A DNA stretch of 64,000 bases, taken from NCBI GenBank assembly GCA_037045435.1, contig JBAOID010000003.1, positions 62,001 to 126,000 on the forward strand, given 5' to 3'. Below, in pieces: positions 1-9,548 of this stretch. Positions within the stretch are counted from its first letter, which is position 1. The number at the start of each line of letters is the position of its first letter. The translations under genes were made by a program, and so were the position numbers. The notes beneath the pieces were generated by a model that did not search any database, had not been told where the DNA came from, and saw nothing but the letters and a program-made list of their open reading frames with translations. The stretch comes from CBDUEF01 sp018063485 (lineage in GTDB: Bacteria; Pseudomonadota; Alphaproteobacteria; Rhodobacterales; Rhodobacteraceae).

Positions 1-1
1 C

Positions 2-589
2 GGGATGCCGCTGGCTATCGCCCTTGCGCTGCTGCGCCGGTCGGAAATGCCTGTCGTGGCGCGTGTCACCGGATGGATCATTGACACCGTGCGGTCGTTG
101 CCGCTGCTGGCGATCCTGTTCACCTGCGCGATAGTCATGCCTTTCATGCTGCCGGGGTTTCTGATTGGCGAAAAACTCTATCGGGTGCTGTTTGGTGCCG
201 CATTGTTCTTTGCAGCCTATCAGGCCGAGATCATCCGTGGTGGGTTTCAGGGCATTCCCCAAGGCCAGGAAGAGGCCGCCAAGGCGCTTGGCCTAAGCTA
301 CTGGCAACGCATCGGCCGTATCGTTCTGCCACAGGCATTCCGCCTGTCGCTGCCCGCCACGATCAATCAGTTCGTGATCGCCTTCATGGAATCCTCGTTA
401 TTCGTCGTCGTCGGCTTTGTCGAGTTGTTGGCTGCGGGGAATATTGCCTTCAAGACGGGTGAATGGAAGTTCGCCTATGCCGAAGTCTACGCTTTTGTCG
501 CAGTGATCTACTTCGCATTCGTTTTCGGCCTTTCGCGCTATGGTGCCTATCTTGAGGCACGCATGAACGCCGGCCAACGCAAGGATTGA
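2..589 (+). CDS. Amino-acid ABC transporter permease (AapM/BztC-like), 5' truncated by window edge
   Basis: C-terminal 195 residues of an inner-membrane permease of the polar amino-acid (His/Glu/Gln) uptake family; the reading frame is open to the window edge, so the true start lies upstream. Several hydrophobic membrane segments are visible, as is the cytoplasmic EAA loop (GQEEAAKALGLSYWQRIGRI, near residue 95), which docks onto the ATPase. It ends 3 bp before the ATG of the ATPase gene, so the two are one operon. The partner ATPase closely resembles the AapP/BztD type (general L-amino-acid or glutamate/glutamine/aspartate/asparagine uptake), and I infer the same system here. The substrate is not provable from this fragment. 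Confidence 0.85.
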   Translation, partial: GMPLAIALALLRRSEMPVVARVTGWIIDTVRSLPLLAILFTCAIVMPFMLPGFLIGEKLYRVLFGAALFFAAYQAEIIRGGFQGIPQGQEEAAKALGLSYWQRIGRIVLPQAFRLSLPATINQFVIAFMESSLFVVVGFVELLAAGNIAFKTGEWKFAYAEVYAFVAVIYFAFVFGLSRYGAYLEARMNAGQRKD

Positions 590-592
590 ACC

Positions 593-1339
593 ATGGACAT
601 GAATATTCCCGCCATCGAAATCCGCAATCTCGACAAGTTTTATGGCGCGTTTCAAGCGCTGCGCGGGATCAATTTCAAGGTTGCCAAAGGCGAGAAAGTG
701 GTGGTTTGCGGGCCATCCGGCTCAGGCAAGTCGACGATGATCCGCTGTATCAACCAGCTAGAGGAACATGACGCCGGGGAGATCCGGGTCTTTGGCACCC
801 TTCTTGACGACAATCTGGCCTCGCTTGAAGCAATCCGCCGCGAGGTTGGCATGGTGTTTCAGCAGTTCAATCTTTTCCCGCACATGACCGTGCTGGAAAA
901 TTGCACACTCGCTCCGATGTTGGTGCGAAAGATGCCTCGGTCAGAGGCCGAAACCATCGCGATGCGCTATCTAGAAAAAGTCCGTATCCCAGAGCAGGCA
1001 CAGAAGTTCCCCGGACAGCTTTCTGGCGGCCAGCAACAGCGGGTGGCCATCGCGCGCGCGCTGTGCATGCAGCCCGAAATCCTGCTGTTCGACGAGCCGA
1101 CCAGCGCACTTGACCCTGAAATGATCGCCGAGGTGCTGGACGTGATGGTCACCTTGGCCCTGGAGGGAATGACCATGGTCTGCGTGACGCATGAGATGGG
1201 CTTTGCGCGCAAGGTCGCCGACCGGGTTATCTTCATGGATAAGGGCGAGATAATCGAAGAGGCCCCCCCGGAGGATTTCTTTGGCGCGCCGAAAAGCGAC
1301 AGGACGCGCCTCTTTCTTTCCCAGGTTCTTGGCCATTGA
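593..1339 (+). CDS. Amino-acid ABC transporter ATP-binding protein (AapP/BztD-like)
   Basis: 248-residue ATPase that drives the permease just upstream. Walker A GPSGSGKST lies near residue 41, the signature LSGGQQQRVAIARAL in mid-protein, Walker B ILLFDEPTSALDPE follows, and the H-loop is CVTHEMGFARK. The C-terminal KSDRTRLFLSQVLGH is the usual ending of AapP/BztD proteins, from memory of the family. The start ATG lies 3 bp after the permease stop, so translation is probably coupled. No substrate-binding protein is visible; it would lie upstream of the window. The next gene is convergent and unrelated. Confidence 0.93.
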   Translation: MDMNIPAIEIRNLDKFYGAFQALRGINFKVAKGEKVVVCGPSGSGKSTMIRCINQLEEHDAGEIRVFGTLLDDNLASLEAIRREVGMVFQQFNLFPHMTVLENCTLAPMLVRKMPRSEAETIAMRYLEKVRIPEQAQKFPGQLSGGQQQRVAIARALCMQPEILLFDEPTSALDPEMIAEVLDVMVTLALEGMTMVCVTHEMGFARKVADRVIFMDKGEIIEEAPPEDFFGAPKSDRTRLFLSQVLGH

Positions 1340-1357
1340 ACGGCAGTGTTGTTGCGG

Positions 1358-2399
1358 TCAGGAGGGGGTATCCACGCCATCTACACCGCCGTCCTGAAAC
1401 CACAGCACGCCAGTCAGCATTTTGCGCAGCAGTTCGGGTTGGCCGCTGATCCCGCAGCGGGCAAAGATCTGTTTGGAGGCGCTGCGCGCGGTCTCTATCG
1501 TCCAGCCGAGGTCCGTTGCCGCATCGCGAAGGGTGAACCCGTCACACAGCAGCGCCGCCAGCCGCGCTTCGCTGCGGTTCAGGCCAAGGGCGCGCGCAAT
1601 CCGGTCAAGTGGCAGCAATCTGGCTGCCGTCACCCCGCGCAAGATACCGATCAGGGCCCGGCGCTCTCCCCATAGACCTGCCCTGATCGACAGATGCAAA
1701 GGCGGAGTCGCTGACAGGGCGACTGATACGGGCTGCCCAGGATCGGCCAGCGCGGCACTCAGCCCCTGGCGCAGCGCGCGGGCGCGAAGCGGATCGGCGC
1801 AGTCCAGCCGCCCATGGCTGGGCAGGCTCAGGCCGCTTTGCGCCTCGATCATCGTCCGCGCGGCAGGAGAAATATCGAGGAGTTCCGCCTGAGGGGGTGA
1901 ATATGATCGCCCCCGCTCCAAGCTGTCGGGAAATATCCCGGTCTATGGCGGCGCGGGCGCGGGCATCGCGCAGACGCAACCATATCCCCATCGCCTGCCC
2001 CAGATAGGACGCGAGGTGGTCCAGTTGCAGCCCGTCGGTCCCGCGGAAGTCGCGTTGCGGATGTTGTACCATCAGGATGGCCTGACCACCTGCGGGTATG
2101 GCGCATCTCACGGCCCTGAGCGGGCGGTCCTGTGCCCCGCCCCCCGGAAGATCTGTCTGTGAATAGACGCGCTCATTGCGCATCTGGCGCAAACGCAGAA
2201 GGTCGGGCATTGCCATGGCCCCAATTTGCCAGTGCCGCGTTTCGCCGGTCTCAAGATCCAACAGAAGGGAAACGCTGTCGGCACGGGTCATGGCCCCAAG
2301 CTGCGCGAGAAATTCAGACCAAGATGTCTCAAGGCTGTCCTGCGTTGCCGCAGCAAACAGCGCATTCAGAAGGTTACTTGTATCAGATCGACCCAGCAT
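1358..2399 (-). pseudogene. LuxR-family HTH regulator, frameshifted
   Basis: Two leftward reading frames together make one regulator of about 345 residues. The N-terminal part (2399 down to about 1900) is a GAF/PAS-like sensory region. The C-terminal part (about 1900 to 1358) ends in a LuxR-type helix-turn-helix, with LNRSEARLAALLCDGFTL followed by ETARSASKQIFARCGI. The frames join at a five-base G run at 1893-1897 (C run on the coding strand), where removing one base restores continuity into LLDISPAARTMIEAQSG. I chose the start at 2399 (MLGRSDTSNLL); the longer option at 2462 would translate the intergenic hairpin. The target is unknown. It is divergent from cysD, but I see no evidence that it controls sulfur genes. 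The break may be real or a sequencing indel. Confidence 0.7.
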
Positions 2400-2411
2400 A
2401 AATCTATATCT

Positions 2412-2429
2412 ACCCCCCAAATGGGGGGT
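2412..2429. promoter_or_regulatory. Perfect inverted repeat between LuxR-type gene and cysD
   Basis: ACCCCCC-AAAT-GGGGGGT, a perfect 7-bp stem with a 4-base loop. In the leftward transcript the G run lies about 13 bases before the proposed ATG at 2399 and is the only purine-rich candidate ribosome-binding site. The hairpin could therefore sequester it, or the DNA could be an operator for either divergent gene. Function is inferred only. Confidence 0.4.
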
Positions 2430-2494
2430 TATCCAGAGGGCAGGCTCGCCTAGATAGCACATGTCCCGAAATATCGAATGATGAAGATCTGCAC

Positions 2495-3400
2495 ATGACG
2501 CTCAAATCCTTGACCCATCTTCAACGGCTGGAGGCCGAAAGTATCCACATCCTGCGCGAAGTGGTTGCCGAGGCGGAAAATCCGGTGATGCTTTACAGCG
2601 TCGGCAAGGACAGCGCTGTCATGCTGCATCTGGCAAAAAAGGCGTTCTATCCGGCCCCGCCGCCGTTTCCGCTGCTGCATGTCGATACGACCTGGAAATT
2701 CCGCGACATGTATGCCCTGCGCGACAAGGCGGCGAAACAGGCGGGGATGGAACTGCTCGTCTATCAAAATCCCGAAGCCGTGGAGAAAGGCATCAATCCT
2801 TTCGATCATGGCGGGCTGCACACCGACATGTGGAAAACCGAAGGGCTGAAACAGGCGCTCGACCTGCACGGGTTCGACGTTGCCTTTGGCGGTGCGCGCC
2901 GCGATGAGGAGAAGTCTCGCGCCAAGGAACGGGTGTTTTCCTTCCGCTCTGCCAATCACCGCTGGGATCCCAAGAAGCAACGGCCAGAGCTTTGGCACCT
3001 GTACAATGCGCGCAAGGCCAAAGGCGAAAGCGTCCGGGTGTTCCCGATTTCCAACTGGACGGAACTGGACATCTGGCAATACATCCATCTGGAGGGGATC
3101 GAGATCGTGCCGCTCTATTTCGCCGCCCCGCGCCCGACGGTCATTCGTGACGGGCTGACGCTGATGGTGGATGACGACCGCTTTCCGCTGCGCGAGGGTG
3201 AAGTGCCGCAGACGCGCTCTGTCAGGTTCCGCACGCTGGGGTGCTATCCGTTGACCGGCGCGGTCGAGAGCACGGCGAAAACCCTGCCTGAAGTGATTCA
3301 GGAAATGTTGTTGACGACGACATCGGAACGTCAGGGGCGGGCTATCGACCACGATCAGGCCGCCTCGATGGAGAAGAAGAAACAGGAAGGCTATTTCTGA
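2495..3400 (+). CDS. cysD: Sulfate adenylyltransferase subunit 2 (CysD)
   Basis: 301-residue small subunit of ATP sulfurylase, which forms adenosine 5'-phosphosulfate (APS) from ATP and sulfate in cytosolic sulfate assimilation. The PP-loop motif VGKDSAVMLHLAKKAF lies near residues 35-50. FGGARRDEEKSRAKERVFSF, FPISNWTELDIWQYI and the TLGCYPLTGAVES signature are all present, and the length is that of the family. It is followed after 46 bp by cysNC, which encodes the GTPase subunit and APS kinase, so the two form an operon running from sulfate to PAPS. The hairpin at 2412-2429 lies in its upstream region. Confidence 0.97.
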   Translation: MTLKSLTHLQRLEAESIHILREVVAEAENPVMLYSVGKDSAVMLHLAKKAFYPAPPPFPLLHVDTTWKFRDMYALRDKAAKQAGMELLVYQNPEAVEKGINPFDHGGLHTDMWKTEGLKQALDLHGFDVAFGGARRDEEKSRAKERVFSFRSANHRWDPKKQRPELWHLYNARKAKGESVRVFPISNWTELDIWQYIHLEGIEIVPLYFAAPRPTVIRDGLTLMVDDDRFPLREGEVPQTRSVRFRTLGCYPLTGAVESTAKTLPEVIQEMLLTTTSERQGRAIDHDQAASMEKKKQEGYF

Positions 3401-3446
3401 CGCCTTTGCTCTTCTTCCCCTTCCCCCTATCGAAATCAGGTGCCCC

Positions 3447-5354
3447 ATGACGACCAAAGATCCGATCTACAAGACAGATGCCCTCATTGCCGAAAACATC
3501 GACGCCTATTTGGAAACCCATCAGCACAAGACCATGTTGCGTTTCATCACCTGCGGCTCGGTCGATGACGGCAAATCAACGCTGATCGGGCGGCTGCTTT
3601 ATGACAGCAAGATGATCTTTGAAGATCAGCTTGCCGCACTGGAGGCCGATAGCCGTCGTGTCGGCACCCAAGGGCAGGAGATCGACTTCGCCTTGCTGGT
3701 TGACGGCTTGGCAGCGGAACGGGAGCAGGGCATCACCATTGACGTGGCCTACCGCTTCTTTTCCACGGAAAAGCGCAAGTTCATCGTCGCGGATACCCCC
3801 GGCCATGAGCAATATACCCGCAACATGGTGACAGGGGCCTCGACCGCCGATCTGGCTGTGATCCTGATCGACGCGCGAAAAGGCGTGCTGACCCAGACCC
3901 GCCGGCACAGCTATCTGGTGCATCTGCTTGGGATCCGCCATGTTGTGCTGGCGGTAAACAAGATGGATCTGGTCGGCTATGATCAGGCTGTGTTCGAGCG
4001 GATCACCGAAGAGTTCCGCAGCTTTGCACATGGCATCGGTATTTCAGATTTCACCGCCATACCGATCTCGGGTTTCAAGGGTGATAACATCACGACACCC
4101 AGCGAGAACATGCCGTGGTATTCGGGCACCGCGTTGTTGCCGCATCTGGAAAGCGTCGATCTCGAAAGCAACCGCGATCAAGAGGCGCCGTTTCGGATGC
4201 CGGTGCAATGGGTCAATCGCCCCAACCTCGATTTCCGCGGTTTTGCGGGGCTGATCGCCAGCGGTGCGGTGCATCCGGGCGATGCAATCCGCGTCCTGCC
4301 CTCAGGCAAAACCTCGAAAATCGCCCGTATTGTAAGCCTTGAAGGGGATCGTGATCTGGCAGTGGCGGGTGAATCCATAACCCTGACCCTGACGGATGAG
4401 ATCGACTGCTCGCGTGGGCAGGTGATTGTTGCGGCCCAGGCGCCGCTGGAGATTGCCGATCAGTTCGAGTCAACCATCGTTTGGATGGATGAGGTCGAGA
4501 TGGTCCCCGGACGGGCTTATTGGCTGAAGATCGGTACACAGACCGTTTCGGCAACGGTCCATGCGCCAAAATATGAAATCAACGTCAACACCCAAGAACA
4601 TCTGGCCACCAAGACACTCGACCTCAACGCAATCGGTGTGGCGAATATCACGACGGATCGCGAGATCCCCTTTGCGCCCTATGCCGAAAATCGGGATATG
4701 GGCGGTTTCATCCTGATCGACAAGATCACCAATCACACGATTGCTGCCGGGATGATCCACTTCGCGCTGCGCCGTGCGCAGAATATCCACTGGCAGGCGA
4801 CAGATATCCGGCGGGAACATCATGCCTCCATGAAGCATCAGAAACCGGCGGTGCTGTGGCTGACCGGCCTGTCCGGCTCTGGTAAATCAACCATTGCCAA
4901 TATCCTTGAAAAGAAGCTGGCCCGGATGAACCGCCACACGTTCCTTCTGGATGGTGATAATGTGCGCCACGGGCTGAACAAGGATCTTGGCTTTACCGAG
5001 GCCGACCGGGTGGAAAATATCCGCCGCGTGGGTGAAGTGGCCAAACTGATGGCCGATGCCGGGTTGATCGTGATCACCGCCTTCATTTCGCCGTTCCGCA
5101 GTGAGCGCGACATGGTGCGTGCCATGATGCCGCCGGGAGAGTTCATCGAAGTGCTTGTCGACACGCCGCTTGAGGTGGCCGAGGCGCGAGACGTCAAAGG
5201 GCTGTATGCCAAGGCGCGCTCGGGGCAGCTCAAGAATTTCACCGGGATTGATTCTCCCTATGAAGCCCCGGAGAATCCTGAAATCCACATTGACACTACG
5301 GTGATGACTCCCGAGGATGCCGCCGATCTGATCATCTCCCGGTTGATCCCGTAG
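3447..5354 (+). CDS. cysNC: Bifunctional sulfate adenylyltransferase subunit 1 / adenylylsulfate kinase
   Basis: 635 residues. The N-terminal ~440 residues are an EF-Tu-like GTPase (CysN) with G1 GSVDDGKST at 37-45, G3 DTPGHEQY and G4 NKMD. After a short linker the C-terminal part is APS kinase (CysC), with P-loop GLSGSGKST near 474-482 and the FISPFRSERDMVR and IDSPYEAPENPEI motifs. The GTPase couples GTP hydrolysis to APS formation with CysD, and the kinase phosphorylates APS to PAPS. Fusion of CysN and CysC is a known arrangement, found in NodQ and many alphaproteobacteria. The frame is intact throughout. Confidence 0.97.
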   Translation: MTTKDPIYKTDALIAENIDAYLETHQHKTMLRFITCGSVDDGKSTLIGRLLYDSKMIFEDQLAALEADSRRVGTQGQEIDFALLVDGLAAEREQGITIDVAYRFFSTEKRKFIVADTPGHEQYTRNMVTGASTADLAVILIDARKGVLTQTRRHSYLVHLLGIRHVVLAVNKMDLVGYDQAVFERITEEFRSFAHGIGISDFTAIPISGFKGDNITTPSENMPWYSGTALLPHLESVDLESNRDQEAPFRMPVQWVNRPNLDFRGFAGLIASGAVHPGDAIRVLPSGKTSKIARIVSLEGDRDLAVAGESITLTLTDEIDCSRGQVIVAAQAPLEIADQFESTIVWMDEVEMVPGRAYWLKIGTQTVSATVHAPKYEINVNTQEHLATKTLDLNAIGVANITTDREIPFAPYAENRDMGGFILIDKITNHTIAAGMIHFALRRAQNIHWQATDIRREHHASMKHQKPAVLWLTGLSGSGKSTIANILEKKLARMNRHTFLLDGDNVRHGLNKDLGFTEADRVENIRRVGEVAKLMADAGLIVITAFISPFRSERDMVRAMMPPGEFIEVLVDTPLEVAEARDVKGLYAKARSGQLKNFTGIDSPYEAPENPEIHIDTTVMTPEDAADLIISRLIP

Positions 5355-5703
5355 GGTTCCTGCAGCATTGACCGGGCGCGGCCGCGTTTGCCCTCGTGAT
5401 GTGTGGCAGGACTGTTTCAGATGATGCAACGTCTTGTGCGTGGAGAGCAGGGTTTATCTGCTTTGCAGAGGGCAAAGACGGCAAGGAGACTGGCGTTCCC
5501 TTTGGATCGCCAACAAAAAGCCAACAGATGCCGCATGACAAAGCGTTGCCCTGACGTGCATAAAATTCCTGAAAGAAGGAAGGATGCGCCAACCCGATCA
5601 TTGCGCGCGGCTCTGTATCCCATGGGGAATTGACGCCTGCCCGAACATCAGGCTGTGTCGAAAAACCGGTTTTCGGATGTCGGGCGATAGCTGAGGCGGA
5701 AGG
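5355..5703. other. Intergenic stretch, no supported gene
   Basis: About 350 bp between cysNC and tRNA-Arg. Short open frames exist on both strands but have no recognisable product or convincing ribosome-binding site. A weak hairpin (CGAAAA/TTTTCG, near 5659-5675) lies downstream of the tRNA on its strand and could end the tRNA transcript, but it is not a classical terminator. Confidence 0.4.
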
Positions 5704-5780
5704 TGGTGACCCCGGCGTGATTCGAACACGCGGCCTACGGTTTAGGAAACCGTCGCTCTATCCGGCTGAGCTACGGGGCC
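5704..5780 (-). tRNA. tRNA-Arg (anticodon CCT)
   Basis: 77 nt including an encoded CCA end. On the minus strand the acceptor stem GGCCCCG pairs with CGGGGTC (one G-T pair). The D arm contains AGCTCAGCCGGATAGAGC, the anticodon arm is ACGGTTTCCTAAACCGT with anticodon CCT (reads AGG), and the T arm has GTTCGAATC. All arms fold. A well-spaced promoter lies directly upstream. Confidence 0.95.
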
Positions 5781-5795
5781 AATGACTGACCACAG

Positions 5796-5824
5796 GTGGT
5801 AAAACGGTTTGTGAGAGGGGTCAA
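5796..5824 (-). promoter_or_regulatory. Putative promoter of tRNA-Arg
   Basis: On the minus strand, -35 TTGACC and -10 TACCAC are separated by 17 bp. The -10 ends 15 bp before the mature tRNA 5' end. The same TTGACC-N17 layout precedes the tRNA-Lys gene in this window, which supports the reading. Confidence 0.55.
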
Positions 5825-6131
5825 CCTCCGTAAGCTCATGAGCGGTTTTTCCAATTCGGTTCAAAGACGCCGCTTGGGCGGCGACCATTCCATCGCCTGA
5901 TCTGCAGAGCCAATCAGCACCTTACATGCGTCGAAAATTGCTTTGATGCAACTGTGCTTGCGATGGGGTGGCTTCTGGCCCACCTCCCGCCTGGAGCTGT
6001 CGCTTCCATCCTGAGAGCCTCGTCGGTGGCCGGTGCCTTGTGGCCGCCTGCGCCGCGTCGAAAGCAGACTTGGACAAGCGCAGTTTTGGCGCTAACAAGG
6101 GGAAAGACCTCATCACAGGGCGACCCATACC
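5825..6131. other. Intergenic stretch before LacI-type gene, no supported gene
   Basis: About 300 bp with no recognisable coding region. It should hold the promoter of the LacI-family gene; a purine-rich AAGGGGAAAG lies about 25 bp before its GTG start. I see no clear operator. Confidence 0.35.
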
Positions 6132-7164
6132 GTGAGCAAGCCACCCATCGCTGATATTCGCCGCCCCTTGACCCTGCGCGATGTGTCCGAAGCCTCGGGC
6201 GTCAGCGAGATGACTGTCAGCCGCGTCTTGCGCAACCGAGGCGATGTCTCGGAAAGCACGCGTGAAAAGGTTCTGGAAGCCGCACGGGCGCTGGGTTATG
6301 TGCCCAACAAGATCGCGGGGGCCTTGGCCAGCCAGCGCGTCAATCTGGTCGGCGTGGTCATCCCCTCCCTGTCAAACATGGTTTTCCCCGAAGTCCTGAC
6401 CGGGATCTCGACCGAGTTGGAAGACACCGGCCTTCAACCCGTGGTTGGTGTGACAAATTACTCGCCTGATCGCGAAGAAGCGGTTCTGTATGAGATGCTG
6501 TCCTGGAGGCCTTCGGGTCTGATCATTGCCGGATTGGAACATACGGATGCCGCACGCGCGATGCTGGCCCAGTCCGGGGTGCCGATTGTCGAGATCATGG
6601 ATATTGATGGTCCCGCCATCGATTCCGCTGTAGGCATTTCGCACCGCCGCGCCGGTCGTCAGATGGCCGAAGCCATTATCGCCGCAGGATATCGCAATAT
6701 CGCATTTCCTCGGCACCATGATGCCGAACGATCACCGTGCCCGCAAACGGCTTGAAGGTTTCGAAGAGGCGCTGGCCAAGGCCGGGCTGGCCCTTGTGGA
6801 TCGTGAATTCTACTCGGGGGGCTCGGCGTTGCTCAAGGGACGGGAGATGACCGAGGCGGTGTTGTCACGCTCACCCAATGTCGATTTTCTCTATTACTCC
6901 AATGATATGATCGGTGCAGGTGGCCTGTTGTTCTGCCTTGCCGCTGGCCTTGATGTGCCGGGCAAGATCGGTCTTGCCGGGTTCAATGGCGTTGAGTTGC
7001 TCGACGGTCTGCCGCGCCAACTGGCGACGATGGACGCCTGCCGTCTGGAAATTGGCCGCGCTGCCGCGCAGATCATCGCGGGCAAACACCCCGACGGGGT
7101 TGTCGGCGGCGACGTGATCGAACTGTTCCCAACCCTGCAAAAGGGTGACACCATTCGCAATTGA
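6132..7164 (+). pseudogene. LacI/GntR-type sugar regulator, frameshifted
   Basis: Together the two frames encode a regulator of about 343 residues. The N-terminal HTH reads LTLRDVSEASGVSEMTVSRV, with the hinge LEAARALGYVPNKIAGALAS, followed by a periplasmic-binding-protein-like sensor. The first frame (GTG start at 6132) reads well to YRNIAF and then goes out of frame. The second continues the fold from about 6715 (MMPNDHRARKRLEGFEEAL) to 7164. Deleting one C at 6708-6709 gives continuous ...NIAFLGTMMPNDHRARK. The overall look is of the gluconate-type GntR subgroup, but no sugar genes lie next to it, so the ligand is unknown. The break may be a sequencing indel. Confidence 0.75.
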
Positions 7165-7354
7165 TCAGGCCGGGGCTGGACTGGGTGTCATAGCCGGAAC
7201 CCCTTTCGGCACGGCAGGTGCAACTGCTGGTCCGCCGCGCGGCGACTGATGCGCAGCCAATATTCCCGCGCCTTTCCTTGAGGGTGGCGGCGATGACGCC
7301 TCCGCATGGCGCGGAAAATCCGGGTTGGTGGCAGAGCCCACAAATCAGGGCACC

Positions 7355-9358
7355 CTAAAACCCCGCTGCCAACCGTGCGCCCTGATCTATCGCCCGCTTG
7401 GCGTCCAATTCCGCAGCCACATCTGCACCGCCGATCACATGCGCCTTGATGCCCGCTGCGTTCAGCCGATCCGCCAGACCCCGCTCGGGAACCTGCCCGG
7501 CGCACAGAACCACATGATCCACCTCCAGCAATTCTTCCTTGCCCTCTCGGCTGATCCTCAGGCCCGCTTGCTCAATCCCCAGATAGGTCACCCCACCGAG
7601 CATCTTGACGTTCTTCATCTGCAAAGCCGCCCGATGTATCCATCCCGTCGTTTTGCCCAGATGGCGGCCCAGCTTCTCATTCTTGCGCTGCAAAAGCCAA
7701 ACCTCACGCGCGGCCGGTTCCGGGTCGGCCTCAACCAACCCGCCCGCCACCTCGGCCGGATCGCCAACCCCCCATTCGCGCCGCCAGGCAGCCTTGTCCT
7801 TGGTCACTGAATGCCCGCCGGAAACCAGAAATTCGGCGACATCAAAGCCAATTCCCCCGGCCCCGATCACCGCAACCCGCCGCCCAACCTGCGCCCCATT
7901 CAAGACGTCCGCATAGCTCAAAGCCCGATCCTGCCCTGCGATCCCTGGATCGCGCGGCGCAACTCCGGTGGCCACCACCACCTCGTCGAACCCTCGCAAA
8001 TCCTCAACCCCAGCCGTAACCCCCAGCCGGACCTCGATCCCGGCCTTTGCGACAGACCCGATGAACCAATCCACCAGCCCATCAAACTCTTCCTTCCCCG
8101 GCACCTTGCGGGCAAGGTTCAACTGCCCACCCAATTGCGCCGAGCGATCAAACAAAACCACCTGATGCCCCCGAATGGCCGCGACCAGCGCAGCCATCAG
8201 CCCCGCAGGCCCTGCGCCGACAATGGCCACCTTTTTCGAGACAGGGGCAAGATCATAAGACAGCACTGTCTCATGGCAAGCGCGAGGGTTGACCAGACAA
8301 GACGTCAACTTGCCGGAAAAGGTGTGATCCAGACAGGCTTGATTGCAGGCGATGCAGGGTGCGATTTCGTCGGCCCTGCCGGTTGCCGCCTTGGCAACGA
8401 AATCCGGGTCAGCCAGGAATGGCCGTGCCATCGAGATCATATCGGCAGACCCAGCGGCGAGCAGGGACTCGGCCACGTCGGGCGTATTGATCCGGTTTGA
8501 AGCGATCACGGGAATCCCAACCTCGGGGCGCAAGCGCGCCGTCAGATGGGCAAAAGCGGCGCGGGGGACCGAAGTGGCGATCGTGGGCACACGGGCCTCA
8601 TGCCAGCCGATACCGGTATTCAGGATGCTTGCCCCCGCCGCTTCGATGGCGCGGGCAAGAGCGATCACCTCGTCCCAGGTAGAGCCGTTGGGGATCAGGT
8701 CGATCAGGCTGATGCGGTAGATCAGGATGAAATCATTCCCAACAGCCTGCCGGACCCGGCGGACCACCTCAACCGGCAGGCGCATTCGGTTTTCATAACT
8801 GCCGCCCCAGTCATCGGTTCTTTTGTTCACATGGGTGACAAGGAACTGGTTCAGAAAATAGCCCTCGGAGCCCATGATCTCGACCCCGTCATACCCTGCC
8901 TCTTGTGCACGGGTGGCGGCAGTAACGATATCGCTGATTTGCTTTTCGATGCCTGTTTCATCAAGTTCAAGCGGGATGAAGGGAGAGATCGGAGATTTCT
9001 CCGCCGAAGCCGAGACACAATCCTGCGAATAGGCATAGCGGCCGGCATGGAGGATTTGCATGGCGATCAGGCCGCCGTCCTTATGGACGCGTTCGGTCAC
9101 GATTTGATGGTTGGCGATGTCTTGTGGGGTGAAAAGGCCTGCGGCACCGGGAAAGACGCCGCCTTCGCGGTTGGGGGCCATCCCACCTGTCACGATCAGG
9201 GCCACGCCGCCACGGGCGCGGGCGGCGTAGAATTCGGCAATCCGATTCCAGTCGCCGACCTCTTCCAATCCAGTATGCATCGAGCCCATCAGCACACGGT
9301 TTTTCAGGGTGATATGGCCCAGATCAAGCGGGGCGAGAAGATGGGGATAGGGCATCAT
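7355..9358 (-). CDS. fadH: 2,4-dienoyl-CoA reductase (NADPH), FadH type
   Basis: 667 residues. The N-terminal half is an old-yellow-enzyme TIM barrel (YPHLLAPLDLGHITLKNRVLM). It is followed by the iron-sulfur cysteine cluster CIACNQACLD...CLVNPRAC near residues 335-360 and a C-terminal FAD/NAD(P)-binding half (KVAIVGAGPAGLMAALVAA). The family reduces 2,4-dienoyl-CoA intermediates so that polyunsaturated fatty acids can enter beta-oxidation. The length and the opening residues match E. coli FadH closely. I moved the start to the ATG at 9358, which has AAAGGA 8 bases upstream; a longer frame runs to 9475 but its extra residues are unlike the family. Related trimethylamine dehydrogenase-like flavoproteins are the main alternative. 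Confidence 0.88.
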   Translation of the reverse strand: MMPYPHLLAPLDLGHITLKNRVLMGSMHTGLEEVGDWNRIAEFYAARARGGVALIVTGGMAPNREGGVFPGAAGLFTPQDIANHQIVTERVHKDGGLIAMQILHAGRYAYSQDCVSASAEKSPISPFIPLELDETGIEKQISDIVTAATRAQEAGYDGVEIMGSEGYFLNQFLVTHVNKRTDDWGGSYENRMRLPVEVVRRVRQAVGNDFILIYRISLIDLIPNGSTWDEVIALARAIEAAGASILNTGIGWHEARVPTIATSVPRAAFAHLTARLRPEVGIPVIASNRINTPDVAESLLAAGSADMISMARPFLADPDFVAKAATGRADEIAPCIACNQACLDHTFSGKLTSCLVNPRACHETVLSYDLAPVSKKVAIVGAGPAGLMAALVAAIRGHQVVLFDRSAQLGGQLNLARKVPGKEEFDGLVDWFIGSVAKAGIEVRLGVTAGVEDLRGFDEVVVATGVAPRDPGIAGQDRALSYADVLNGAQVGRRVAVIGAGGIGFDVAEFLVSGGHSVTKDKAAWRREWGVGDPAEVAGGLVEADPEPAAREVWLLQRKNEKLGRHLGKTTGWIHRAALQMKNVKMLGGVTYLGIEQAGLRISREGKEELLEVDHVVLCAGQVPERGLADRLNAAGIKAHVIGGADVAAELDAKRAIDQGARLAAGF

Positions 9359-9548
9359 GGCGGTCCTTTCGCGTTGGCTGAGAATGGCGGTTTGCGGTGG
9401 GGCTGTCACTTGAAACGCCGCGTCACTGTCGGGAGCGCGCACAGAGGCAGAACTTTCACGATGTAACAAAATCAATAGGTTAATAGCGCAAATTCAGACG
9501 CTTTTAACCACGCCCCTTTGCACCCTTTTGCCAGCAGACCGTTATCTG

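Noticed and set aside
5403..5633. 76-residue rightward frame in the cysNC-tRNA gap
   Set aside because: No family, poor start context and shadow-like composition; treated as non-coding.
7165..7354. Possible small gene between the LacI-type gene and fadH
   Set aside because: Short frames there have no ribosome-binding site and no recognisable product.
8546..9466. 306-residue rightward frame opposite fadH
   Set aside because: Antisense shadow with no motif.
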